Assembly (NCBI RefSeq): GCF_029338575.1
Contig: NZ_CP119993.1
Coordinates: forward strand, 496,001 to 560,000
Direction: 5' to 3'
Length of the DNA stretch: 64,000 nucleotides
Source of the DNA: Halomarina halobia
Lineage (GTDB): Archaea; Halobacteriota; Halobacteria; Halobacteriales; Haloarculaceae
The number at the start of each line of letters is the position of its first letter. Positions within the stretch are counted from its first letter, which is position 1. This document shows positions 1 through 8,656 of the stretch, one piece after another. Below the pieces are notes generated by a model, which was not told where the DNA came from, made no database searches, and was given only the letters and a program-made list of their open reading frames with translations. The position numbers and the translations under genes were made by a program.

Positions 1-58
1 GGACGCGCCGGGCAGGATCCATCGGGGCCCGCGCGGAGGTGGTGGTACGGGTCAGCTA

Positions 59-526
59 GTCAGGCGACCGTTCGACGACGCGGAGTACCGCGAGCGACTC
101 CGGGAGACGCAGCGACGCGTGACGGAGCGCGGTCTCGACGTCCTCCTCGTCACCCATCCGGCGAACGTCTACTACCTGTCGGGGTACGACGCGTACTCCT
201 TCGACACGCCCCAGGTCCTGATCGTCACGCCGGACTCCGCGCAGCCGATCGACGTGTGGCGCGAGCAGATCGAGGGGACGCACGTCGAGAAGGAGTCGCG
301 TATCGGCTACTCCACGGGTATCGGATACCCGCCGACGTGGATCGAACGGACGGCGAACATCCGTCCCGGCGACGAGACGATCCTCGAGGAGAACATGGTG
401 TTCCACCCGCTCGCCGGCGTCTGGTTCGACGACTACGGCATCGAGATCAGCGAGTCGTTCCGCGTCATCGGTGACGGCGCGGAGACGTTCGCGGCCTTCC
501 CGCGCGAACTCGTCGTGAAGTCGTGA
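59..526 (+). pseudogene. Relic of an M24/ectoine-hydrolase-like gene with an internal deletion
   Basis: The reading frame is open from the window edge and ends at 524-526. It matches both ends of the full-length M24 protein encoded at 12359-13537. The first part (FDDAEYRERL, then HPANVYYLSGYDAYSF) equals residues about 6-50 there. From VEKESRIGYSTGIGYPP onward it equals the last 90 residues, including RPGDETILEE and the terminal SFRVIGDGAE region. About 230 central residues, the bulk of the catalytic pita-bread fold, are missing, and the two ends are joined in frame. No ATG or GTG lies before the homologous N-terminus; the first GTG (119) is already inside the homology. It is therefore read as a dead duplicate of the ectoine hydrolase gene. 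The alternative, an intact short protein starting off-window, is unlikely because the active site is gone. Confidence 0.75.
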
Positions 527-598
527 ACGTCGCGACGGATCGACGACGTCCACCACCCGAGAGATACTGATTTAGGGTCGGCTCCCGGAGTACGGCGC

Positions 599-1396
599 AT
601 GGTAGCAAACGACCCGTCGCCGGGGCTCAGGACGACCGCCATCTCGCTCCAGCTCGTCGACCACATCCTCGAACTCGAAGGTGCCAGCCTGGCCGAGCTC
701 GCGGAGGTCTCCGGGTTCGCGAAGAGCACCGTCCACAGCCACCTCGCCACGCTCGCGGCGTACGGCTACGTCGTCAACGAGGACAACCGCTACCACCTCG
801 GCGCGAAGTTCTGCCACCTCGGCGACTACGTGCGGACGCGAAAGGAGTACTACCGCATCGCCCAGGAGGCCGTCTCGCGGCTCGCCGCGGAGTCGCCCCT
901 CGACGCCGACTTCGCCGTCGAGGAGCACGGTCGCGTCGTCTCGCTGTACGGCAACCTCGACTTCGCGAACTCCCCGCGGTTCCTGATCGACGGGAGTCCC
1001 TTCCACGTCCACACGACCGCGTCCGGGAAGGCCATCATCGCCCAGTACGACGAGGAGCGCGTCCGGGAGATCGTGGACCGCTGGGGGCTGCCGGCCGCGA
1101 CCGAGCGCTCGATCACCACGCGGGCCGAACTGTTCGCCGAACTGGAACGGGTCCGCGAGCAGGGGTACGCGGAGAACCGGGAGGAGGCCATCGGCGGGCT
1201 GTGGGCGGTCGGGAAAGCCGTGACGTCGCCCCGCGGGGAGGTGTACGGGTCGCTCAACCTCAGCGGCCCGGCGTACGCGGTCGACGACGAGACGAAGGCG
1301 GCACAGGTCGAACTGCTCGAACGGGCGGCCGAATCGTTCGAGCGCGAGATCAGGGAGATGTACCGAGCGCCGTCGCCGGCCGACGAGGAGGCGTGA
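599..1396 (+). CDS. IclR family transcriptional regulator
   Basis: A 265-residue protein with IclR architecture. A winged helix-turn-helix spans residues about 8-70 (LAELAEVSGFAKSTVHSHL is the recognition region). The ligand-binding IclR effector domain runs from about 85 to 255, with the family-typical HTTASGKAIIA and REEAIGGLWAVG segments. A TATA-like TGATTTAGG at 568-576 sits about 27 nt before the ATG, so the mRNA is probably leaderless. IclR proteins usually control neighbouring catabolic genes. Here the neighbours are the aldehyde oxidoreductase, aminotransferase and ectoine-hydrolase genes, making it the likely local regulator (inference). Length is normal for the family. Confidence 0.9.
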   Translation: MVANDPSPGLRTTAISLQLVDHILELEGASLAELAEVSGFAKSTVHSHLATLAAYGYVVNEDNRYHLGAKFCHLGDYVRTRKEYYRIAQEAVSRLAAESPLDADFAVEEHGRVVSLYGNLDFANSPRFLIDGSPFHVHTTASGKAIIAQYDEERVREIVDRWGLPAATERSITTRAELFAELERVREQGYAENREEAIGGLWAVGKAVTSPRGEVYGSLNLSGPAYAVDDETKAAQVELLERAAESFEREIREMYRAPSPADEEA

Positions 1397-1418
1397 ACCG
1401 CCTCGGTCGGTCAGTCGA

Positions 1419-3080
1419 TCAGGCCGGAACGGCCTCCTCCGGGACCACGCCCGCCTCCGTCCACCCCCGGATGTCGTAGTACTCGGAGAGCGCCGCCTCG
1501 AACCCCTCGATCTCGTAGGGGAGCGTGTCGTCCGCCCGGTCGAACCCGCGTCGGTTGTTGAAGTGCCGCTCGAGGGTGACGATTCGGCTCCCGACCGCGA
1601 GGAGGTCCTCGAAGTCGTCGCCGAACAGCGCCTCGTAGCGCTCGGGCGTCATGTAATCCCTGGAGAACTTGCAGACGATGCCGCTGTCGTTGAGCGCCAT
1701 CAGGTCCTCCTTCTCCACGAGTCGCCGGGGCTTGCCCTCGAGTCCGATCGGGTCCATCGCGTCCGACTCGTCGACGAGCGGGTACTCCTGGGCGTAGAAC
1801 GTGGCGTACATGTGGTCCGTCCCCCGGTTCGCCACCGCGTAGGAGAGCCCCTGGCCGTGGAGGACGCGCCCCTCGTGGGCGGCGAAGTCGAGCCCCTTCA
1901 CGGTCCAGTTCTCCACGCCGAGGTCGTCGTGACAGCGGTCGATACCCTCGGCGAGCGTGTCGCCGACCCCCTCGCGGCGGGCGATCTTCCCGACGAGGTC
2001 GTGTATCAGGTCCGCGTTGCCGAACTCGTCCTCGGCCGCCAGGTACGCGGCGATCGTGTTCCCCGCCGAGATGGCGTCGAGCCCGTACCGGTCGCACAGC
2101 TCGTTGGACTGCATCACCTCGACGACGTCGTCGACGCCGGCGTTCGACCCGAAGGCCATCGCGACCTCGAACTCCGGCCCCTCGGTCTCGACGCCCGTCC
2201 CCTCGTCGCGCGTGGGGAGCTTGCACGCGAACGCGCAGGCCGAACACGTGCCCTTCCTGTACTTCTTCCGCTCGACGGCGCTGCCGTTGATGCCCTCGAC
2301 GCCCGCGAACTGCCGCTCCGTGAAGTAGTAGGAGGGCAGCCCGTTCACCTCGTTCGCGAGGTCCATCACCGCGACCGTCCCCTGGCGCTTCATGACGTGG
2401 TCGTCGGTGGCGGCCTCGCGGTGGACGTCCATCCCCGTCGCCGGGAGCTCGACCTCCGGGGCGGAGTCGCCGCCGAAGGTGAGCGCCTTCACGTTCTTCG
2501 AGCCGAGGACCGCGCCGAGGCCGCCGCGGCCGAACGCCCGCTCCCCGCTGGTCATGATCGAGGCGAACCGCACGTGGTTCTCGCCGGCCGGGCCGACGAC
2601 GGCGGTCTGATCCGCGCCGATACCGCGCTCGGCGTCGAGATAGGCGAGGGTCTCGGGGACGGTCGCGCCCGCGAGGTCGGGTACCGGTTCGAACTCGACG
2701 CCCTCGTCGGTGACGTGGACGACGACGAGTTCGTCGCTCGCGCCGACGAGTTCGACCGCGGCGTACCCCGCGTCGGCGAAGTTCCGCGAGAGGAACCCGC
2801 CGGCGTTCGAGGAGAGCAGGCCGTCGGTCAGCGGCGAGACGCCCGTACAGGACGTCCGCCCGGTGAAGCTCATGTTCGAGGCCTGCATCGGCCCCGTCGC
2901 GAAGTAGAGGCGGTTCTCCGGTCCGAAAGGGTCGGCGTCGAAGGGGACGCGGTCGTGTGCGAGCTTCGTCCCGACGCCACGACCGCTGACGTACGACTCG
3001 AGCACGTCGTCTATCGCCTCGGTTCGCGCCTCCCGCGAGCCCACGTCGATCGCGAGCAGTCGTCGGCGTGTGCGTACCAT
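1419..3080 (-). CDS. Aldehyde:ferredoxin oxidoreductase (tungstopterin enzyme)
   Basis: A 553-residue member of the AOR family, which oxidises aldehydes to carboxylates with ferredoxin as acceptor using a bis-tungstopterin and a [4Fe-4S] cluster. The N-terminal domain shows TGPMQASNMSFTGR and GRGGLGAVLGSKN, the pterin-binding regions. The cluster ligands are visible as CSACAFAC (C-x2-C-x3-C) plus a late cysteine in SGIVCKFS. The start at 3080 (MVRTRRRLLAIDVG) was chosen because family similarity begins there; an upstream ATG at 3197 would add an unrelated Arg-rich tail. It is divergent from the aminotransferase gene. In this setting it could oxidise an amino-acid semialdehyde made by transamination (inference). 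Slightly shorter than typical AORs (about 600). Confidence 0.9.
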   Translation of the reverse strand: MVRTRRRLLAIDVGSREARTEAIDDVLESYVSGRGVGTKLAHDRVPFDADPFGPENRLYFATGPMQASNMSFTGRTSCTGVSPLTDGLLSSNAGGFLSRNFADAGYAAVELVGASDELVVVHVTDEGVEFEPVPDLAGATVPETLAYLDAERGIGADQTAVVGPAGENHVRFASIMTSGERAFGRGGLGAVLGSKNVKALTFGGDSAPEVELPATGMDVHREAATDDHVMKRQGTVAVMDLANEVNGLPSYYFTERQFAGVEGINGSAVERKKYRKGTCSACAFACKLPTRDEGTGVETEGPEFEVAMAFGSNAGVDDVVEVMQSNELCDRYGLDAISAGNTIAAYLAAEDEFGNADLIHDLVGKIARREGVGDTLAEGIDRCHDDLGVENWTVKGLDFAAHEGRVLHGQGLSYAVANRGTDHMYATFYAQEYPLVDESDAMDPIGLEGKPRRLVEKEDLMALNDSGIVCKFSRDYMTPERYEALFGDDFEDLLAVGSRIVTLERHFNNRRGFDRADDTLPYEIEGFEAALSEYYDIRGWTEAGVVPEEAVPA

Positions 3081-3231
3081 CGGCGTGAGCGTCGTCCGCG
3101 CACCGTGAAATCGGTTACGGTCGTCCGAACGTACACGCATGAATCGTCGCGCGGACGTCGACTCCGGCCGCGGTACGTCACCTCGAGCGTCGCCCACGAA
3201 TGTGTACGTCTTCCACGGGAAGCGTAGACAA

Positions 3232-3240
3232 CTTATTTAC
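3232..3240 (+). promoter_or_regulatory. TATA-like element for the first class III aminotransferase gene
   Basis: The AT-rich CTTATTTAC stands out in a GC-rich context. Its centre is about 27 nt before the second in-frame ATG (3264), the usual haloarchaeal spacing to the transcription start. This favours 3264 over 3252 as the start codon. Confidence 0.5.
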
Positions 3241-3263
3241 GACTGTTCCTCATGGTCTCGGAT

Positions 3264-4643
3264 ATGGCCGCAGGCCCATCGATACACGAACTCCACTACG
3301 ACGACGCGCCGAGCGTTGACGCGGTTCCTGGCCCGGAGTCCCGGGCGCTCCTGGAGGAACAGCGGCGGGTCGACAGCAGCGCGGTCGCGTATCCCGAGGA
3401 CCTCCCGATCGCGTTCCAAGAGGGCAAAGGCGCGACGGTCCGCGACGTCGACGGTAACACGTTCATCGACATGTTCGCCGGCATCGGCGTGCTGAACGTC
3501 GGCCACGCGAACCCCTACGTGCTGGAGGCGGTCCACGCGCAGGCGGACAAGCTGGTTCACACGGTAGACTTCCCGAGCGAGGCCCGCCTCGAACTCATCG
3601 AGGCGCTCGACGGGATCGCCCCCGGCGACCTGCGGGGGAACAACCGGGTCGTCTTCGGCGGGCCGACCGGGAGCGACGCCGTCGAGGCGTCGATCAAACT
3701 CGCCAAGTATAACACGGGCGGGACCGGCCTCATCGCCTTCCGCGGCGCGTACCACGGCGCGACCAGCGGGGCGATGAGCCTCACCGGCAACAGGGGGTTC
3801 AAGGGTCGCTACGCGCCCCTGCTCTCGGACGTGGTTCACGCCCCCTACCCGAACCCGATCGAGATGGACAAGGGGCCACGGGAGGCGGTCGATCACGCCC
3901 TCGAGGAGGTGCAGGCGATCCTCGAGGACCCGTACGGCGGCCTGGCGAACCCGGCCGGCATCTTCGTCGAGCCCATCCAGGGCGAGGGGGGCGTCGTCGT
4001 CCCCCCCGAGGGGTTCCTCCGTGGACTGCGCGACCTCGCGGACGACAACGACGTCCCGCTCGTCTTCGACGAGATCCAGAGCGGCCTGGGTCGCTCCGGG
4101 CGGTGGTGGGCCTGCGAGTGGTACGACGTCACGCCCGACGTGATGACGTCCGCGAAGGCGCTGGGCGGGATCGGCTTTCCCCTCTCCGCGACGATCTACC
4201 GCGAGGACCTCGACACGTGGGGTGCCGGCGACCACGCCGGCACCTACCGCGGCCACGTCGTCGCGATGCGCGCCGGCACCCGCGCCATCGAGTACGTCCG
4301 GGAACACGACCTCCTGGCGCACGCCCGCGAGGTCGGGTCGTACGTCCGGACGCGCCTCGAGGAGGCCGCCGAGGGGACCCCGCGCGTCGTCGACGTGCGG
4401 GGGAGGGGCCTGTTCGTCGGCGCGGAGTTCGTCGACGCCGACGGGGCCCCGGACGACGGCGCGGCCGACGCCGTCCAGGACTACTGCTTCGAACGCGGCG
4501 TCCTCGTCTGGAAGGCGGGTCGGCACGGGAACGTCCTCAGACTGCTCCCGCCGCTCGTGCTCACCCAGGAACTGGCCGAGGCGGCGATGGACGTCGTGGT
4601 CGACGCCGTAGAGTCCGTCACGGCGGGGAGACGGCGGCGCTGA
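3264..4643 (+). CDS. Class III aminotransferase (DoeD/diaminobutyrate or GABA type)
   Basis: A PLP-dependent fold type I enzyme of 459 residues. Recognisable parts are [18 protein letters not shown] (cofactor phosphate site), [18 protein letters not shown], the Asp in [12 protein letters not shown] that contacts the pyridine nitrogen, and the Schiff-base Lys in MTSAKALGG. The family moves an amino group from an omega-amino or diamino acid to 2-oxoglutarate or pyruvate. L-2,4-diaminobutyrate transaminase (DoeD) in ectoine degradation belongs to this group. Neighbouring ectoine hydrolase, M20 deacetylase and RidA genes make that substrate plausible, but the sequence alone does not fix it. An alternative start is 3252. 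Confidence 0.88.
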   Translation: MAAGPSIHELHYDDAPSVDAVPGPESRALLEEQRRVDSSAVAYPEDLPIAFQEGKGATVRDVDGNTFIDMFAGIGVLNVGHANPYVLEAVHAQADKLVHTVDFPSEARLELIEALDGIAPGDLRGNNRVVFGGPTGSDAVEASIKLAKYNTGGTGLIAFRGAYHGATSGAMSLTGNRGFKGRYAPLLSDVVHAPYPNPIEMDKGPREAVDHALEEVQAILEDPYGGLANPAGIFVEPIQGEGGVVVPPEGFLRGLRDLADDNDVPLVFDEIQSGLGRSGRWWACEWYDVTPDVMTSAKALGGIGFPLSATIYREDLDTWGAGDHAGTYRGHVVAMRAGTRAIEYVREHDLLAHAREVGSYVRTRLEEAAEGTPRVVDVRGRGLFVGAEFVDADGAPDDGAADAVQDYCFERGVLVWKAGRHGNVLRLLPPLVLTQELAEAAMDVVVDAVESVTAGRRRR

Positions 4644-4774
4644 ACGGGCCCGGTCCCACCCCACCCCTCGTACCGACTGAAACGATCGCGTCGACGGAAC
4701 TCGCCGCACCAGCACGCGGATCAGAATCGACCGAAGAACGGCATCGACCGGGCACGCCGATCCATCCACGACAC

Positions 4775-5161
4775 ATGTCCACGCAGCGAATTACCACCGA
4801 CGAGGCACCGCGCAACGACAACCCCTACTCCCAGGGCGTCAGGGCCGGCGACGCGCTGTACGTCTCCGGGTTCGGCCCCGTCGATCCCGAGACGGGAACC
4901 GACGTCGAGGGCGACGTCCGGGCGCAGACCGAGCGGGTGCTCGACAACGTCGCCGCCGTCGTCTCCGAGGCGGGCGGCGACGGCCTCGACGACGTCGTCA
5001 AGGTGACGGTCTACCTCGCGGACCTCGACGACTACGACCGGGTCAACGAGGCCTACGGCGCGGCGTTCGCGGGCGATCCGCCCGCTCGCGCGTGCGTCGA
5101 GGTGTCGCGCCTGCCGGACGACGTCCGCGTCGAGATGGACGCCGTCGCGTACCTCGGGTAG
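4775..5161 (+). CDS. RidA/YjgF family enamine/imine deaminase
   Basis: A 128-residue RidA-family protein. RidA hydrolyses reactive 2-aminoacrylate and related enamines/imines released by PLP enzymes such as threonine/serine dehydratase. Visible family features are YSQGVRAGDALYVSG at the N-terminus, the middle QTERVLDNVAAVVSEAGG, and the C-terminal region PPARACVEVSRLP with the conserved Arg that binds the substrate carboxylate. The ATG at 4775 begins MSTQRITTDEAP; longer upstream frames are not homologous. It sits 131 bp after the aminotransferase and in the same island as a threonine-dehydratase-type gene, consistent with a damage-control role. Confidence 0.9.
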   Translation: MSTQRITTDEAPRNDNPYSQGVRAGDALYVSGFGPVDPETGTDVEGDVRAQTERVLDNVAAVVSEAGGDGLDDVVKVTVYLADLDDYDRVNEAYGAAFAGDPPARACVEVSRLPDDVRVEMDAVAYLG

Positions 5162-5259
5162 GTCGGAACCGGTCGCGGAGACGGATCTTCGAGCGACCGG
5201 CCTTCGTTTCGGCCGAATCGTGGCACACAGATACCGTGTTCGTCGGTTCCAGCGACCGT

Positions 5260-5269
5260 AATATTTAAC
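5260..5269 (+). promoter_or_regulatory. Probable TATA box of the BCCT transporter transcript
   Basis: AATATTTAAC lies in a GC-rich background between the RidA gene and the 44-codon open frame. Transcription would start near 5290, giving roughly a 50-nt leader before the ATG at 5339. Confidence 0.45.
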
Positions 5270-5338
5270 TGCCTCTTCAGTCATACCCATGACGTGCGAT
5301 ACAGAATAGCATACCGGGGGTCAACAGGGGACGGACTC

Positions 5339-5473
5339 ATGCATTTCGACTTCGATCCACGCGGCGAACGAGACGGAGTACAGTACGCAGATCGGCAAGA
5401 CGTCGAACGGGCCGAACGGGTCGGGGGGTCCGAGCGGTCGGACCCCCGTTCAGGGGGAGGTGGTGACGGATGA
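5339..5473 (+). CDS. 44-residue open frame overlapping the BCCT carrier start
   Basis: An ATG at 5339 opens a 44-codon frame starting MHFDFDPRGERDGVQYADRQ, acidic and then Ser/Gly-rich. It ends with a TGA at 5471-5473 that overlaps the BCCT ATG by four bases (ATGA). A strong Shine-Dalgarno-like GGAGG (5456-5460) lies inside it, nine bases before the BCCT start. It resembles no family I recognise. The arrangement predicts translational coupling, with the short frame either a small protein or a leader. Similar arrangements occur upstream of the EamA and MFS genes in this window. Reality of the peptide is unproven. Confidence 0.5.
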   Translation: MHFDFDPRGERDGVQYADRQDVERAERVGGSERSDPRSGGGGDG

Positions 5474-7116
5474 GCGCGTCAGACGACCCGGGGCCGGTCG
5501 GCCGCTTCCGCGAGGAACTCGACCCGGTGGTGTTCCTCTTCGGCGCGACCCTGACGGTCGGCCTGATCGCGCTGTACTTCATCAGCCCGGGTACCGTCCA
5601 GAACGGCATCGGCATCGCCAACGACGTGATGAACCAGTACCTCAACTGGGCGCTGTTGCTGATCGTCTTCCTCGTCGTCCTCTTCCTCCTGTACCTGATC
5701 GTCGGCCCCTGGGGTAACGTCACGCTCGGCGACGAACCGCCGGAGTACAGCTTCCTGTCGTTCTTCGCGATGCTGTACTCGGCCGGCTTCGCCGCGGGCG
5801 TCGTCTTCTGGGGACCGACCGAGGCGCTGTTCTACTACGACACCCCGTCGCCGCTGTTCGACGTGTCGGCCGGGTCGCCGGAGGCGATGGTGATCGCGGT
5901 CCAGCAGACGCTGTTCCACTGGGCGCTCCCGCAGCTCGCGGTCTTCACGATCATGGGTATCGCTATCGGCTACTTCGCCTACAACTACGAGCACATCCCG
6001 CTCCGGGTCTCCTCGGCGCTCGCGCCGATCCTCGGCAAGGACAACCTCGACGGCGTCGCGGCGAAGGTCGTCGACGTGATCGCCGTCTTCGCGACCATCG
6101 GCGGCGTGGCGACGTCGCTGGGCTTCATCGGGAGCCAGTTCATCACCGGGCTCGACTATCAGTGGGGCATCGACCTCGGGGACACCGGCGTCATCCTCGT
6201 CGTGACGGCGATGACGCTGCTGTTCACGCTTTCGATGGTGCTCGGCGTCGACAGGGGCATCCGTCGGCTCTCGAACTTCAACATGATCCTGTTCGTGGTC
6301 ATGACGGTGGCGACGTTCATCGTCGGTCCGTCGGTGTTTCTCGTGCTGCTCGGGACTCAGGCGGTCGGCGGAATGATCACCGACTTCGTCTCGATGAGCC
6401 TCTTCACCGGTGCCGGCGCGATGGGCGCGGGGAACCCCGCGGCCACGGAGTGGATGAACTCCTGGACCGTCTTCTACTGGGCGTGGGCGCTCTCGTGGTC
6501 GCCGTTCGCGGGCCTGTTCATCGCGCGCATCTCGAAGGGTCGAACCGTCCGCGAGGTCGCGTTTACCGGCATCATCGCCACGTCGGCGGCGACCATCCCC
6601 TGGTTCACCGTCGTCGGCGGATCGGCCGTCTGGGCCCAACACAACGGCATCGCGGACCTGCTCGGCCCGATCAACACGCACGGGGAGGCCGTCGCGGGCT
6701 ACGCGCTGTTCGAGGCGTTCCCGTTCGGCTCGGTGTTCATGATCGCGTTCATGCTGCTGGTAACCACGTTCTTCATCACGTCGGCCGACTCCTCGACGCT
6801 CGCGGTGTCGATGATGACGACCGGCGGGAAGGCCAGCCCCTCGAACATCAACCGGATCTTCTGGGGCGTCGTCCTCGGGATGTTCGCCGCGATCCTGATG
6901 ACGCTCGGCGGCGTCAACGCGCTCCAGTCGGCCGTCATCATCACGGGTGCGCCCTTCGCGTTCGTCTGCTTCGTCGCGCTGCTCGGGCTCGTCAGGGAGT
7001 TCAGCTCGAACCACGGCCGCGTGTTGCTCCAGGACCGGACGACGATCGTCGGGTCGCCGAACGACGCCGACCAGACGCCGACGCACAAGAAGCCCGCGAG
7101 CCCCGACGACGACTGA
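5470..7116 (+). CDS. BCCT family transporter (betaine/choline/carnitine/ectoine type)
   Basis: A 548-residue secondary transporter with about 12 hydrophobic segments between residues 20 and 515. The BCCT signature is visible in the middle as WTVFYWAWALSWSPFAGLF followed by ISKGRTVREV. The Gly-rich GAGAMGAGNPAATEW stretch and the late SADSSTLAVSMM are also family hallmarks. BCCT carriers bring in quaternary ammonium compounds or ectoine, usually with Na+. Beside an ectoine hydrolase gene this is the best candidate for the uptake step (inference). The protein ends in a short hydrophilic tail. Translation is probably coupled to the overlapping 44-codon frame, with a good GGAGG at 5456. Confidence 0.92.
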   Translation: MSASDDPGPVGRFREELDPVVFLFGATLTVGLIALYFISPGTVQNGIGIANDVMNQYLNWALLLIVFLVVLFLLYLIVGPWGNVTLGDEPPEYSFLSFFAMLYSAGFAAGVVFWGPTEALFYYDTPSPLFDVSAGSPEAMVIAVQQTLFHWALPQLAVFTIMGIAIGYFAYNYEHIPLRVSSALAPILGKDNLDGVAAKVVDVIAVFATIGGVATSLGFIGSQFITGLDYQWGIDLGDTGVILVVTAMTLLFTLSMVLGVDRGIRRLSNFNMILFVVMTVATFIVGPSVFLVLLGTQAVGGMITDFVSMSLFTGAGAMGAGNPAATEWMNSWTVFYWAWALSWSPFAGLFIARISKGRTVREVAFTGIIATSAATIPWFTVVGGSAVWAQHNGIADLLGPINTHGEAVAGYALFEAFPFGSVFMIAFMLLVTTFFITSADSSTLAVSMMTTGGKASPSNINRIFWGVVLGMFAAILMTLGGVNALQSAVIITGAPFAFVCFVALLGLVREFSSNHGRVLLQDRTTIVGSPNDADQTPTHKKPASPDDD

Positions 7117-7182
7117 CGGCGGCTCCGGGCGTCGGTCGCCCCGACACCAAGGTTTAATTGACGGTGTCTACATTCTCCGTGC

Positions 7183-8529
7183 ATGGACCGGGACAGCGTA
7201 GCCCCCGACACGGGGGCCCTACCGGGGCCGAACGCGCGGAAGTGGATCGAGTTCCACAGCGAACACGCCGCCCCGAGCGAGTACTCCCACGAGTTCGTCT
7301 GGGACGTCACCGCGGAGGCGGACGGACCGTTCGTCACCGACGTCGACGGAAACGTCCTCCTCGACTTCACGTGTCACATCGGTGCCGCGCCGCTCGGCTA
7401 CAACAACGAGAAGATCGTCTCCAAACTGCGGGCGTTCGACCTCGTCGAGCCGATGAAGGTCGCTGGGCAGGACGTGTACTTCGGCGCGGGGGCGGACCCG
7501 GAGACGGCGGCGTTTCCCGGCTCTAGCCACCTGATGGAGCGCCTGGTCGACGTCTCCGACCATTACGGGATGGACACCGTCTTCCTCTCTAACTCCGGTG
7601 CGGAGGCCGTCGAGAACGCGATGAAGATCGCCCACGATCACCGGCCCGCGGCCAAGTACGCCTTCGCGTTCGAGGGGAGCTTCCACGGCCGCACCCTCGG
7701 CACCCTCTCGCTCACCAACTCGAAGGAGGTGTACACGCGCCACTACCCGGAGATCGCCGGGGTCAAGACGCTGCCGTTCTGCGACTGCGCCGGCGACTGC
7801 GAGTGCGGGTTCGCCCGCGACGGCGGTTCGACGTTCCGCGACGCGCTCGCGCCCGAGGGCGGCCACGTCAACCCCGAGGAGGTCGCGTTCGTGATCGTCG
7901 AGCCGATCCAGGGCGTCGGCGGCTACCGGTTCCCGAACCGGGAGTTCGCGGCCGAGGTCGGCGACGTCTGTGCGACGTACGACATCCCGCTGGTCGTCGA
8001 CGAGATCCAGTCGGGCGTCGGCCGCACCGGGGAGATGTGGGCCGCAGACCACTTCCCGATCGACCCCGACGTCATCGCCAGCGCCAAGGGGCTGCGCGTC
8101 GGCGCGACGATCTCGCGCGCCGAGATCTTCCCCTCGGAGAGGAACCGCCTCGGATCGACGTTCGGCGGCGGCGACCTCCTCGCCTCGATGCAGGGGGCGT
8201 TCACGCTCGAGGCGATCGAGGAGCACGACCTCCTCGACAACGCGACCGAGCGGGGCCGGCAGGCGACCGAACTCCTCCGCGACGACGCTCCCGACGGCGT
8301 CGTCGACGTGCGCGGACTGGGGCTGATGCTCGCCGTCGAGCTGGACGCGCCCGAGCGTCGCGACGCCGTCGTCGAGGCGGCGCTCTCCCGCGGGTTACTC
8401 ACCCTCGGCTGCGGGGAGAAGACGATCCGCCTGCTCCCACCGCTCGACGCGACCGAACGCGAGATCGAGATGGGCGTCGGCATCCTCCGCGAGGCGATAG
8501 AGGCGGTCGCGGCGACGTCCACCACCTGA
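7183..8529 (+). CDS. Class III aminotransferase (aspartate/acetylornithine aminotransferase-like)
   Basis: A 448-residue PLP enzyme. Signatures include SNSGAEAVENAMKIA, FEGSFHGRTLGTLS, VEPIQGVGGY, the Asp of VVDEIQSGVGRTG and the Schiff-base Lys in IASAKGLRVG. A short Cys-rich insertion (CDCAGDCECGF, residues about 197-207) is typical of a haloarchaeal subgroup and might bind metal. A GTTTAATTG box at 7151-7159 lies about 27 nt before the ATG, predicting a leaderless mRNA. It follows the BCCT gene but has its own promoter. Substrate is not determined. Diaminobutyrate, GABA or a hydroxyectoine-derived amino acid would fit the surroundings. Confidence 0.88.
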   Translation: MDRDSVAPDTGALPGPNARKWIEFHSEHAAPSEYSHEFVWDVTAEADGPFVTDVDGNVLLDFTCHIGAAPLGYNNEKIVSKLRAFDLVEPMKVAGQDVYFGAGADPETAAFPGSSHLMERLVDVSDHYGMDTVFLSNSGAEAVENAMKIAHDHRPAAKYAFAFEGSFHGRTLGTLSLTNSKEVYTRHYPEIAGVKTLPFCDCAGDCECGFARDGGSTFRDALAPEGGHVNPEEVAFVIVEPIQGVGGYRFPNREFAAEVGDVCATYDIPLVVDEIQSGVGRTGEMWAADHFPIDPDVIASAKGLRVGATISRAEIFPSERNRLGSTFGGGDLLASMQGAFTLEAIEEHDLLDNATERGRQATELLRDDAPDGVVDVRGLGLMLAVELDAPERRDAVVEAALSRGLLTLGCGEKTIRLLPPLDATEREIEMGVGILREAIEAVAATSTT

Positions 8530-8656
8530 GATCGTCGCTCGCGCGGTGTCCGACGACGCGCACGCCCCGGTTTCGCCGACCGGTGCTCCGGACCCGTCCC
8601 TCTTTCCCCGCCAACGGATCGAGTTCGTCGAGCGCCGGGGGAGCGTCGACGTCCGA

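Noticed and set aside
1563..3227. A 554-codon open frame on the plus strand opposite the aldehyde oxidoreductase gene
   Set aside because: Arg/Val/Asp-rich translation without any domain; a high-GC shadow of the real gene on the other strand.
5479..7086. A 535-codon minus-strand frame opposite the BCCT gene
   Set aside because: Extremely Arg/Asp/Glu-rich, no domains, mirrors the codon positions of the transporter.
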